A DNA stretch of 64,000 bases from Castor canadensis. Taxonomy: Eukaryota; Chordata; Mammalia; Rodentia; Castoridae. Positions 35,101-45,379 of this stretch are shown piece by piece. Numbering within the stretch: position 1 is the first letter of the stretch; each line of letters opens with the position of its first letter. Where the stretch lies: contig NC_133393.1 of the NCBI RefSeq assembly GCF_047511655.1, forward strand, positions 154,891,779-154,955,778, read 5' to 3'. A program made the position numbers and the translations under genes. A model generated the notes under the pieces. That model searched no databases. It worked only from the letters and a program-made list of their open reading frames with translations, and had not been told where the DNA came from.

Positions 35101-35392
35101 TTTGCATTTCATTCTTAAATTGCTTATATTTTAGACATTTGTGTGCATTCCTTCAGCACGTGGTATTTTTATAATCAGTGGGGAAATTATTTTTAAAGGC
35201 TTGTGAATAGAAATGTACGCAAAGGCACCTTTCCCTTCAGTTATTGGGGATAGATTGCAGGTAGCAGAAATATTCGTTAAGCCAACAAATAAGCATAGTA
35301 AAAAATATTATTTGTTCTTTTATAAAAACTTCAGACACTGATAGCTTATTAATCACATACTAATGGGATTCCTAGTCATAACCGGAGCATGA

Positions 35393-35412
35393 AAAATCTC
35401 AATTGAGATTTT
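35393..35412. repeat. 20-bp perfect palindrome
   Basis: AAAATCTCAATTGAGATTTT equals its own reverse complement, with no spacer. It could bind a dimeric factor or form a cruciform. Confidence 0.95.
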
Positions 35413-35707
35413 GTGTGGATTTAAGAAGTGCTTTGTCTTAAATGATGGCACGAAGAAGGGAAAAAGGATATTCTCTCTCGGGTACTTGGTCAGTGCCGGA
35501 CTTTATGAGTATGTGTTTTTTGCTTCTCTGTTTGGTGTTGAAAGGCAATTTAAAAGATTTTTACAAACTTATTACTGATAAGTAAACAAACTGTGGCTTT
35601 ATAATGTCAAGTAATAAACTGTGGTCTTTGGGTAGAAATCGTACTGGCTCATTTATACTTACCATTTTCCTTCTTTAAAAGAAAAAAGAAAGCTTGTACT
35701 TTCAAGA

Positions 35708-35725
35708 ACTTTGATATGTCAAAGT
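35708..35725. promoter_or_regulatory. Inverted TCF/LEF-type word pair
   Basis: ACTTTGATATGTCAAAGT: 7-bp arms with a 4-nt spacer. Each arm holds CTTTGA, the core of a Wnt-response element. Confidence 0.5.
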
Positions 35726-36004
35726 ATTTCTTTTTATGCCCAAGTCACCTGCAATTCACATCTGGGGTTCATCGCTGGTGTTCAGACAAGAAGCCAGATT
35801 TTTATGTTTTAGCTATAATGCTGCAGGATTTTGTCATATGGAAAAATCTGTCCATGTATCCAACTAAAAGTGTCTTAGCCTTCAAGCAAGTGTGATACGC
35901 TTTCCTGTGAAACGAATGCTCACAACCTCCAGGATTGGACAGGGCAGAATTCTGGAAAATACAGGGCCAGGAAAGTAACGCAAGGCTCCTCTGCTTTAAA
36001 AGGC

Positions 36005-36860
36005 TTGGTGGGGTTCTCCGGGGCGACCCCCGCTCAGGGGGGCGCAGGCGCCCGGTGCTGCTGCCCGCGGGTCCCCCGGACCCAACTCGGCCGCGCGCGG
36101 CTGACCGCGCAGGGCGCAGCTGGAGCCTCAGTTTCCCCGGCGGCTCGGGCGAGGCGAGGCCCTGCCTGGGAAGGGTCTGTGCGCGTCCGGCCGTCCGTGG
36201 GAGGTCCGCTGGCCGCGGGGCCGCCGCCCTCCGCCCGCCGCCGGGGCGCGACCCCCTAATCCGCTTTAGTCAATATACCGCGCGCTCCGCTCGGGCAGAG
36301 CAAACAGGGGGAACAAAGCGGCGGCCGCCGGCCCGCGACTCCTGACCCCGGGGTCGCGCCCTTTGTTCGCCCTCAATGGGGCCGCCTGCCGCCCGGCCCG
36401 CGGCTAATTGGGGCGCGTGCCGCCTTCGCCACCCGGACGTCACCCAGCCTGAACCTGGACCCTGGACTCAAACCCAGACCCGGACCTGGACCTGGACCCT
36501 GCACTCCGATCCGGACCCGGATCCCGACCTGAATCCCATACACGGACGCCGAACTGGATTCCGGAGTCAGACCCGGAGCCGGACGTGGACCTCGAACGCG
36601 GATGCAGATCTGGACCCCAGACTCAGACCCTGGACGCTGCCCGGACCTTGGCTAGGACTGGGACGCCGACCTTTCGCAGCCCCAGACCCGACTCCAGGCC
36701 TCGGCTGGGACCGGGAGATCTGTCGACTCGGCTCCCGCCCGACTGGCTGCAGACCCCGTGCTCGGGACCTGCCTGGGGGCTGCCTCTGGGAGGCGCGCCG
36801 AGGCCACCCGCCTTTGGGCCGGTAAGGCCCGGGTCGCGTCCCCTACGCGTCTGAGCCCCA
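36005..36860 (+). promoter_or_regulatory. CpG island D with hexamer tract and donor-like end
   Basis: Very CpG-rich. A K50-homeodomain word TAATCC lies at 36257-36262. AACAAAG (36312-36318) and CTTTGTT (36361-36367) form an inverted SOX/TCF-like pair. A degenerate GGACCC/GGACCT tract runs 36448-36655. A donor-like GCCG|GTAAGG would end an exon at 36821. The open frame at 36376-36825 gives Asp-Pro or Thr-Trp/Gln repeats from the hexamer tract and has no known domain. Read together these could be a first exon on the + strand, but no acceptor is identified. Confidence 0.6.
36448..36655. repeat. Degenerate hexamer tandem repeat (GGACCY)
   Basis: Units such as CGGACC, TGGACC and TGGACT recur in a 6-bp register with many substitutions, so this is an aged tandem array. 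A 6-bp unit keeps all three frames repetitive. Confidence 0.8.
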
Positions 36861-38540
36861 TGGCTCAGTGCTTCTGCCTCCTACCCAAGGACCCAAGTAA
36901 GGCCTATGGTCAGGTGGGTACCTGCCATCCGACCAGAGAAAGCTAGGGGACAGTGCGCCTAGTGTCCCAGGCCAGGCAGCCATAAGGACCACAGACATCA
37001 GGATGCAGACACAAGAGGGTATTCGTCCTGTTTGTCCTTTCCTGCTGTTTATTGCTCCTGGACGCCTGTCTGATGCTCCGCAGGAACAAGATGCAGATCC
37101 TCTGGCAGGGAAAAGTTTCATTCAATGCCTTCTCCCCACAACCCTTCTTCCCCTTTCAAATCTCATTTCCAGCATCGAGGGCAATTCCAGGTGCTGTGGC
37201 CATGCATACAGCTGGCACTATATACTGGCAGGGACCACTTCACCTCCTGTGCTCTGTTTTTCCTCAAATGTTGGACAAGATTCTAATTTTTATCTCAAGA
37301 ACCTTAACTTCTTGTGATTTTTAAAATAGTTCTTGTCTGTTTTTTTAAAAGGCACTTTCTCATAAATAAGTGTAAAAAGGAGACCAGCATCTCCAAAAGG
37401 AGACCTTTGAAGATGGAAGGAGCGGCCTCCAGCCCTTCACCCTGCTGGCCTTGGCCCCCTGGCCTGATCCTCAGTCATTTCGTAGTTTTGTTCACCACTT
37501 TAAACTATCCTAAGGCTTTGGTTGGAAGATTTTTTGAGATGCGGAGTTTGTTTCTGAGCTGGTTGTTTGTGGGGTGGAACTTGGCTCCGGGAAGGCCTGG
37601 CGCTCTGGAGCTGCTGGGCCATCCCTTTCTATTGCTAGGATGGCTCTGGGGTGATGTCCTGCCATGGACCAGGAGTGGGGGACGCAGTTGTATCTGCAAC
37701 TTTGCCCCTGTGCCAAATGGAGCCCCACATGGAGACAGACCTTGCTATTCTGGCCTTGTATAGGACAGCTTGCCAAATAACCCGACTCTGTCCTTCTTCA
37801 GGCCTTCCTTGCTTTCTGTTCCTCCCATGGCCATAGCAGCTACCTAGCCTTTTTCCTATCTGAGGAGCAATTATCCATCTGTCAGCATAAGTTCAGGCCT
37901 GGGACCCTGGACACCTCTCCAGGAGACAGCTGCCTCAGGAGCAAGTCATTAGCAGTCTTTGCTGACCCAAGATCATGAGATTCCCAGTCATTCTCATGGC
38001 CTGCTCAGCCTTTTAAGCTAAGACTGTGGGGCAGGTGCTTGCCAGGGTCACAGAGGGCTCTAAGCAGGAGTGGGGATTAGGCAGGGCTCACAACCTCCCT
38101 GGCTGCTTAGCCAAGAAGCTCCGGTTGCATGGTGCTGGCACCTTGACACTGCTTGGGTTATTATGATCCCTCAGCTTGGGCCGGGCAGCTTTGTTACAAG
38201 GGCTCTGGCAGGCCCAGTGGGGAGCTTGTGTCTGTGATTTTACACCCCAGGTCTGTCTGTCCCAGTCTGGTTTTGAAGGGAATGGAAGGATGCACCTGGC
38301 AGGGAAGGATGGGAATCTCAGATGAACAAAGCTGGCTATAGGGCTCAGGATAGGTCACTAAAGCTGGACCAGCTTAAGGCAGTTCTGAGGTCCAGATTTC
38401 AAAGGGGGCTCTATTTTTCCTAGAAACTGCTCTTGAACTATAAAATAAGCCTATGCGTGAAGGAATGAATGTTGAAGTTTTCTTAAAAAGAAAAACAGAA
38501 ATAAAAAAGTACATGTGTGTGTGGTGGTGGGGGTCCTAGC
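36861..38540. other. Unique, repeat-free sequence between island D and a MIR
   Basis: No gene, SINE or LINE seen. The frame at 37314-37763 has no known domain. Confidence 0.45.
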
Positions 38541-38544
38541 ACTG

Positions 38545-38710
38545 TGCAATATCAGGCCAGGTCTCTACCTGCCTGAGCCTCAGTTTCTCCAGTCTTTCAA
38601 GAGGTGTGACAATTCTCGTTCACCTCTCCGGTCGTGAGGGTCAGGTGAGACGGAGTGAATGCACCCTACGTAAACTATGAAGTGCTTGCTCTATACATGT
38701 GTGGCACCAT
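38545..38710 (+). mobile_element. MIR fragment
   Basis: CTGCCTGAGCCTCAGTTTC, then TATGAAGTGCTTGCTC. It is the only clear interspersed repeat I see between 35.1 and 49.8 kb. Confidence 0.65.
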
Positions 38711-39364
38711 CATTCTTACCTTAGGAGAGCCTCTCTACTACAAGGCAGCTGTTAATGCTTAAAATGCTTTGTGGCTTGCATGCTGGTGCTTACTAAATTA
38801 TCACGATATTGTCATTGACTCCAGCAAACTCCTCTGTACTGGCCACAAAAAGGTGTGGCCTGTGTGTGGTGAGAAATTCAGGCAAGATAGAGAGGATACC
38901 ACCCAGGTCCCTCAAGGTCTTTGAACACAACAGCATGGGGCTCTCCTGGGGCACATGCCCAATTGTCTTCCCAATGTCTGTCAGTGGTCCTTCATTACCT
39001 GGTCCAACCTGACTGGGACGCATCTTTTGTCAGCGCCCTCAGCCCAGTCCATACCCTTTGGCCTCCTCCCCTGGCATCAGATTCCTACGGCCTCCAGAGT
39101 GCCTGGCAGGGAGGATACCTTCTCAGCTCCCAGTCACAAGTGCAATTTTATTTTTTTACTTGCAGGGGAAGCTTTTCTGTATCTGTGATCTGTGCTAGTT
39201 ATCTGCAGTATGCCTGGCTTTAGGTGTTGGCACATGTGTAAAGAGAAAGGGTAAAACACAGAAAGGCTGCAAGTAGGGCCTACCCTTCACCTGGGCAAAG
39301 GCCCTCCAGCAGGGCAGGACCTTGGATTGGCCTCCAGGCCATGAAGGTGACAGAACTTCATTGC
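38711..39364. other. Unique sequence, nothing recognised
   Basis: Nothing recognised. Confidence 0.45.
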
Positions 39365-39368
39365 CACA

Positions 39369-39424
<56 letters not shown>
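39365..39424. repeat. (CA)n microsatellite, about 60 bp
   Basis: A CA run with one T interruption at 39374. The longest dinucleotide array in the window. Confidence 0.98.
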
Positions 39425-39425
<1 letters not shown>

Positions 39426-41805
39426 GCACACATGTAAATACACACACAGATCCCAGGATATCTCCTTCATGGAGCTAGCAGTTCATGTTCTCAGTGTTAA
39501 AGTTTGAGGCACCAACAAACTGTCTTAAAAGGCTCATTCAGCTTGTCTGCCTTGGAGCTATTTTATTTATAATTCTTCTTGTCATGTCAAAGAACTCTGT
39601 GTTTCTTGCAGACTGTGTTCGGATGGCTGAGTGTTTTGGTTTTTGGCTACAGCCTGTTAATTTTTCCGAATCTATGGTTCCAGGTGTGCGTTGACAAGCT
39701 TTTTCCCAACTCATGAAGCTTGTCTGTGAGCTTGGAGTCCTGCTACTAATTTCCAGAGCTCTGTGTGTGAGAGACTTCCAATTTCGGAGAAGCTTCAGAG
39801 GGAGGGAAGGAGCGGGCAGTACCTGTGTCCACTGTCTCCTCCTAGAGAGAAAGCACGCTGGGCAAGGCGCACTCGGGAGGCAGGATCTCACGGTATATTT
39901 AGAACGCAGAGTTGAAAAACTGGTTGATGGTAAGGTATTAGCAAAAGTACAAATTCTTGCTGAAAACGAAAAGTCTTGCCTCTGCATAGCATGTAAACCA
40001 AGCATAGCAGTGAAAATACCTGTCCACTACTTGAAATACATTTTAAAAATATGCATTCTTTGTGTAAAAATAAAATAGATGTTTATTTTCAAAGTCAGTG
40101 CCTCTTCTTATCTGATGGCTTACGTTACCACTTTCTTTTGGTTAAAGAAAATGAACTTTGTGTTCTTTTGGAGTCAGGAATTACACCAGAATTTGCTCTA
40201 TAAATAGGCAGGAGCAAAACGAAAGCAGTGGTTTTCTTTTTTATTATCTTTCTTTTGCAGCAATTAAATATGGTCTTTCTTGTGGTGATAAAGCTAGTTA
40301 AAGCATTTTCTCACTTTTTGTAGAAAGGGCTTCTATGAAAAATCAGACCTTTAACTTTGAAGTTTTTGGTTTGTAAAAGCTGGGACACTTGGACATAGTC
40401 AGGAAAATGAAACTGTCTTTATTTAGTAAAGTATTCATCTGTGTTGTGTGAAATCCTATTTGAATTTTTTAAAATGAGGTAAGAGTATTTCAATAAATAA
40501 GGCCAGTGTGATCAAATTTCAAGCAATTTATAATTGACAACCCCCTCCCCAAAACACCCCCATTCAGTGTGTATCGTTTGCCGACAGCTACGTGTGCTGA
40601 AATCCTTTTAAAGAAGTAATCCGTGAAGACCTGATTTTAAAAACAGTTCCTGCAATTGCCTGCAATTTAACAATGAGCCATTAAAGTTCTAAATCAGCCT
40701 TTCTCTCTTTTTTTTCTTTATTCTAGAGGGCTTCTAATTTGCCTAGACTGTATGTCTAAGAAAGACTACTAGACTTCTCATTTCAGCTGTGGGGAAGAAA
40801 AAAAAATTAAACTGACTTTCATTAGCATCTCAGCATTATTTAAAAATCTGGAGCATAAACATTTGACAGTTTTTAAAGTTTAAAATGATACAGCTGAATT
40901 CTTTTTAGATGTGATTAAAAAAAATACATAGTCATTAGAATAATAACTCTCTGAGACCCCAGGAAAGGATGGATAAGATGCAAAAACACTTGAAATCAAT
41001 CAAAGCTTTTCAATGTCAAAGGAAGACAGCCCTTGGACTTTTGGGTAGTGAAATTCTTCCCAAATTTTCTGATGTGCTTTCATTTCCTTGAAAATTAGTA
41101 CTTCCTACCAGAAACAGTTAAACTCCAAATTCTAAAATGTCTTACATTGCTAATAAAATGCTATAAGTAGCACAATAAATTCTGTAGAAAAATGTGATTT
41201 TCCCAATTTATGATGATTCCATTTTAGAAAATGTAGACTTGAAGAACAACTGAAATTAATTCAGCACCCACTTCTCGTGGAAAGGTAATTTTTAATTTCT
41301 TAAAAATTTAGCTTGTACTGTGCCGTTTCTCATTCGTTACAGAAAGCCAAGAATCTAGTTTTGGCATTTGTAATAGGCACTGATAATCAGAGATACGCCC
41401 ATCCTACTCAGTTCGTATTTTCTGATTTGTGTTGTTACTGCTTCGGAATGGAAAATGTTAACTGTAATTCCTCATCTGTATAAAGGGAAATTTCCATTTG
41501 AGCACATATGTATTACATATCACATATCCATATATTTACGTGTGATTAAAGCTACATTTGCCATAGATTCCTCGTTGTTTTATACTCTCCTGTTACTTGA
41601 GAAATAATAACACCGTAAGAATGCTTTAGACTTCATTTTGATACAGGTACATGGGTTACAGTCACAAAGAGTGGGTTTCCAGTGCGTTGGAGATGATATC
41701 TCGTGGCTCTGAGAAGTCTTCTCTAAGCAGATGGAATTGCGTGGATGTGGAGTTAGACCATTGACCACGCAGCTGAGGGCACGCTTAAGTGTGTTCTTTA
41801 TACTG

Positions 41806-41860
41806 AAAGAGAGAGAAAGAAAGGAGACAGAGAGAGAGAGGGAGAGAGAGAGAGAGAAGG
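41806..41860. repeat. (GA)n microsatellite, imperfect
   Basis: GAGAGAAAGAAAGGAGACAG passing into pure AG runs. Confidence 0.92.
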
Positions 41861-42200
41861 AAAATGATATAGAATTGTCATCAGGCTATTTTTTTGTGGG
41901 GGGATGGTGCTAGTGCAGTGATCACTGATCGACATCTGCTTTTGTCCTCAGACAAGCTTGTCCTACAGCCAGAGTTTCATTACTGCTGGGTACTAAACCA
42001 ATGCTAAGTTTGACATAAAACCGAGGGAACGAAAGCGAAAGAATCTGAAAAAGGCTTCTTTATGTCTGAAAGGAAAGAATCCTTTCTATGGTTTCTTGCT
42101 TGCATGTAGCCAGAGACCCTCTCAACTCTGAAATTTTTTTCAGTTTTACTTCTATAAGAATTAGTAGGCATCTTTCTCTTTTCTTTCTCAACTTCCTCCA

Positions 42201-42269
42201 TAATAAATATATATAAGTATATATATACATATACATATATATACACACACACATATATATGTATATATA
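42201..42269. repeat. (AT)/(AC) mixed microsatellite
   Basis: Alternating TATA and ACAC blocks. It explains the Tyr/Ile-rich minus-strand frames here. Confidence 0.92.
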
Positions 42270-44170
42270 GAATATGTTTACCCAAAGGAGATGGGTGCTA
42301 ATAGGTTTTGTGCATAAATAATTTAGTAAAAATGAAGCCTTCCTAAAGTAAAACAAGTTATTATGATGCAGGCTTACTGAAATGGGCTCTCAAACCTGCA
42401 AACTGCTTTGAGACAAAGACGAAAGAACAAAAAGCAAACACACAGCCTGGTTTGCCTCTTTACAGAGCACCCAGAGCTGGCTGGCTATTCCCCTGAAGGG
42501 CACATTGTCAGGGATCATTGAAGTGGCATCTTACCCGAGAGCTCCTGCAAGCTTGTGATGCCAGGTTTATTGGATCGGCTTTAAAACATCATTATTCTGG
42601 AGTGTGCAAGTTGAATGTCCAGAACCTGCATGAAAAGTGATTTTTTTCCTCACACACATCCTGCTTGCTTTAACTATATTAAATGCATCTGTTTACTAAG
42701 TCCTTGTAATGCTTTGGCTAGTGAAAATTGAACGCCATTAAGTGTTGCTATGCGGAGAGAAGCGATTCGAAAGTGAAGCCCCACAGCCTTCTGGGGCTGG
42801 ACTTCGGGCCAGGGGCTGAGTAGAGAAAGACAGGACTCAAGGGCACGGCAGGAAGTTGCCGGCCACATTCCCATTAGGCAGATCTTGGGAGAAATCAGGA
42901 AAAAATAACTGTATAAGGCTGATACTATAAACATCCTGGTACAGCTAGGACTTATTTTCAAACATCTGACCCCAGGCATGGTTGTGGCCCAAAGGGACAG
43001 CCAAGATTTTCTTCCAGGAAACTTGTCTAACCTAACACTTATCAACAATGTAAATTTCCAGGTTCCCTTTTTGATTATTTGCACACACTTTAAAAATATT
43101 CTTTTTACTTTGAATAATATGATAGTAAATAGACAAAAACAAAAACAAAAACACCCAACCTGAATAATATCCAGTGGACTTACCTCAGTGCTATGATTTC
43201 CTCTGAATTAAGAATATTTGATTTCTGAATTTGCAAAGAAACTACATGTAAATCCTTGCCAAGTACAGGGAGGAATTTTTAAAGCATGTGTTCTTGAATA
43301 TTGTTCTGACTCATCTGATTTTTTTTTTGTTTTACCAAATAAAAATTGTAAGGGGTAAAGGCATTAAATTAACTTATTACTAAGTGAGAGAAGAAAAAAA
43401 ATCAGCTAATAAAAAGAAGGTTAGCAACCTAGAACGATTATACAATGATTTCAGGTGAAAATTACAAAGCTAATATCCTGGCATTTAGTCACTGTGTTCA
43501 GTAATGATACAGTTGTCAAATTTGTATTTGTGCCAATGGAACAAAAGTTACAAATGTTGTAATAGAAGATAATCTTTTTTTCTTTGTGGCTTTTAAGATT
43601 CAATGCTTTAATCCACCCATTTAATCACAAAACATATATCACATTAGTTATAATATTTATAGTGTTTAGGAAAGTGATTATAAATAGATTATAGTGTGGT
43701 TGTTGGATACAGTTTTTTTTTCATGAACGTATCTCAAAGGTACACAGCATTTTTAGAACTTGCACTCGAGAGTTGTTTTATGTGGAAATAGTTACCATAT
43801 ATTTATGTTCAGAATCCCTGTTTGGTCATTACTGAGCTTGCTCATTATTTTAGAAAAACAAGATTCTGCATTGAAAGGGTCTGGTGCTTATGATGTTGGG
43901 AATCTCTGCAGATAGCACAGTCCCTAGCATTTTTGTTCCTCTGGAGTCCCGAAACTTGCTAACCCACACAGTATCTTAAATTTGTTTTTTTGAAGAGGTT
44001 GAACCATACAATAAGGAGGGATGCAGGAGTGATAATGGCAGTTAGTGGTTGATTTCATCCTTGGTGTGGCTGGGGTAGGAGGAGGGATCTATGTGACTTT
44101 GGGGGACTGCCGGCACATACTCACCCAGTGGGAATGGGTTCTCTTGCCCCCACATTTTCTAGCTGGAGCT

Positions 44171-44215
44171 GGTTTGAAAGTGGACGGTGCTAAGGTTTGA
44201 AAGTGGACGGTGCTA
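44171..44215. repeat. 22-bp exact tandem duplication
   Basis: The unit beginning GGTTTGAAAGTGG and ending GGTGCTA occupies 44171-44192 and recurs without change at 44194-44215, one A apart. Confidence 0.95.
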
Positions 44216-44592
44216 GACCAGACTGTTTCCTTGCTTGTCACTGGAGAGTGGGCATGGCACTCAGAGCTCAGGCTGCGGGAGGACTCATGCCGTTTTCTGA
44301 AGAAGAAGGGATGTGTTTCTGGCCCTGGAATCTGGGGCCACACTGCCCCTTCCTAGGGGAAGAGTGAGGCCAGGGGTTGTGAACGCTCAAGCAGCTGGCA
44401 GTTGTGGAAAGCGAAAGTTGGTCAGGATTCCGTGGAAAGCATTTATATCCCGTGTTCTAAACCTGAGTTATCTAATAGGAGAAGGGGAAAGTATCCCTAA
44501 TATCTCAACTTCCAAGAAAGCAATTTGGAGAGGTTTCTTAACATATCCTGAATTTTTCCCTCCTCCTCCCCAAACTGTAGGTCATGGAGTGG

Positions 44593-44622
44593 GGTGTGTG
44601 TGTGTATGTGTGTGTGTGTGTA
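44593..44622. repeat. (GT)n microsatellite, short
   Basis: A GT run with one A interruption. Confidence 0.9.
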
Positions 44623-45379
44623 GGTCCAGCATTATTCAAGGCCAAGGTCGTGGGGTCTACCAAGCTTGGAAGGCAGATCAGTGGGCAGCCAGGCCATGGC
44701 AGAGCTGTCCTGCCCAGTCCAGCCTTACTCAGTGTGGCCAGTCCCCACCTCCTGGGCAGTCCAATCCAATGTGGAATAAAGTTTCCTGGGAAGCAAGGCA
44801 CACGAGGAACTTTTGAATTTACCAATGGCATAAAAATATATATTTTTTATGACAACGGGCAAGTTTCAATTGGTTGACAGAAATGGCGAGATATGACGTC
44901 AAGGGACACTGGTTAGAATGCCAAGGCCAGCAGGTGGGGGGGCGGGAGGGGGAGACAGGCACAGAGACAGTGAGATGGGGCCCTGGAGGCCTCGTTTCTC
45001 TCGGGCCTTGGTCGTCAACGGGCCATTGAGGGCATCCAGGACCAGCTAGGTCCATGTGGCTCTGAGCCAGACCATGCCCAGGCAGGGGGAGGGGACCTGT
45101 GTCCGCATATGTCTTGGAGAGCCCGAGTTCCTCTGCTGTTTGGAAACTACTTAGGTGATCCAGTGAAGCCGGGGGGAAATACGTTGCAGCTCCTTGGCAT
45201 TGTAATCACTGTCCAGGCCCTGAAGCCTGGTCGTCCCAAGGCCTGGGGCCAGCAGTGTGGTCGTCGAACTGAGGGCAAAGCTGCGGCCTTGAACCGCTCC
45301 CCTCAGCTCCTGCGCCCTGAGTCGGGGAAGCAGGAAGTTGTTTCCACCGGGAAGAAAGAGGGCGCGCTCAAAGCTGGGC

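Larger units (their letters stand above)
35101..35999. promoter_or_regulatory. AT-rich enhancer-like block before island D
   Basis: Repeat-free AT-rich DNA containing a 20-bp perfect palindrome (35393-35412) and an inverted TCF/LEF-type pair (35708-35725). Conservation is suspected only. Confidence 0.35.
39480..43900. promoter_or_regulatory. AT-rich, repeat-free enhancer-like domain
   Basis: About 4.4 kb with no SINE, LINE or MIR that I can place. It is AT-rich, with complex non-tandem sequence punctuated by two simple repeats (41806-41860 and 42201-42269). The sub-block at 42360-42860 is especially complex. This is typical of clustered conserved non-coding elements near developmental regulators. 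No convincing exon was found; AATAAA words occur (for example near 40069). The claim of conservation is inference. Confidence 0.4.
43901..45379. other. Unique sequence before island E
   Basis: No transposon recognised. It includes a 22-bp tandem duplication (44171-44215) and a GT run (44593-44622). Frames here are unsupported. Confidence 0.45.

Noticed and set aside
36376-36825. 149-codon frame with Asp-Pro-type repeats
   Set aside because: The repetitive protein is just the degenerate hexamer array read in frame. The other frames are repetitive too.
44929-44950. CTCF-like word (CCAGCAGGTGGGGG)
   Set aside because: Only part of the core matches; no confident call by eye.
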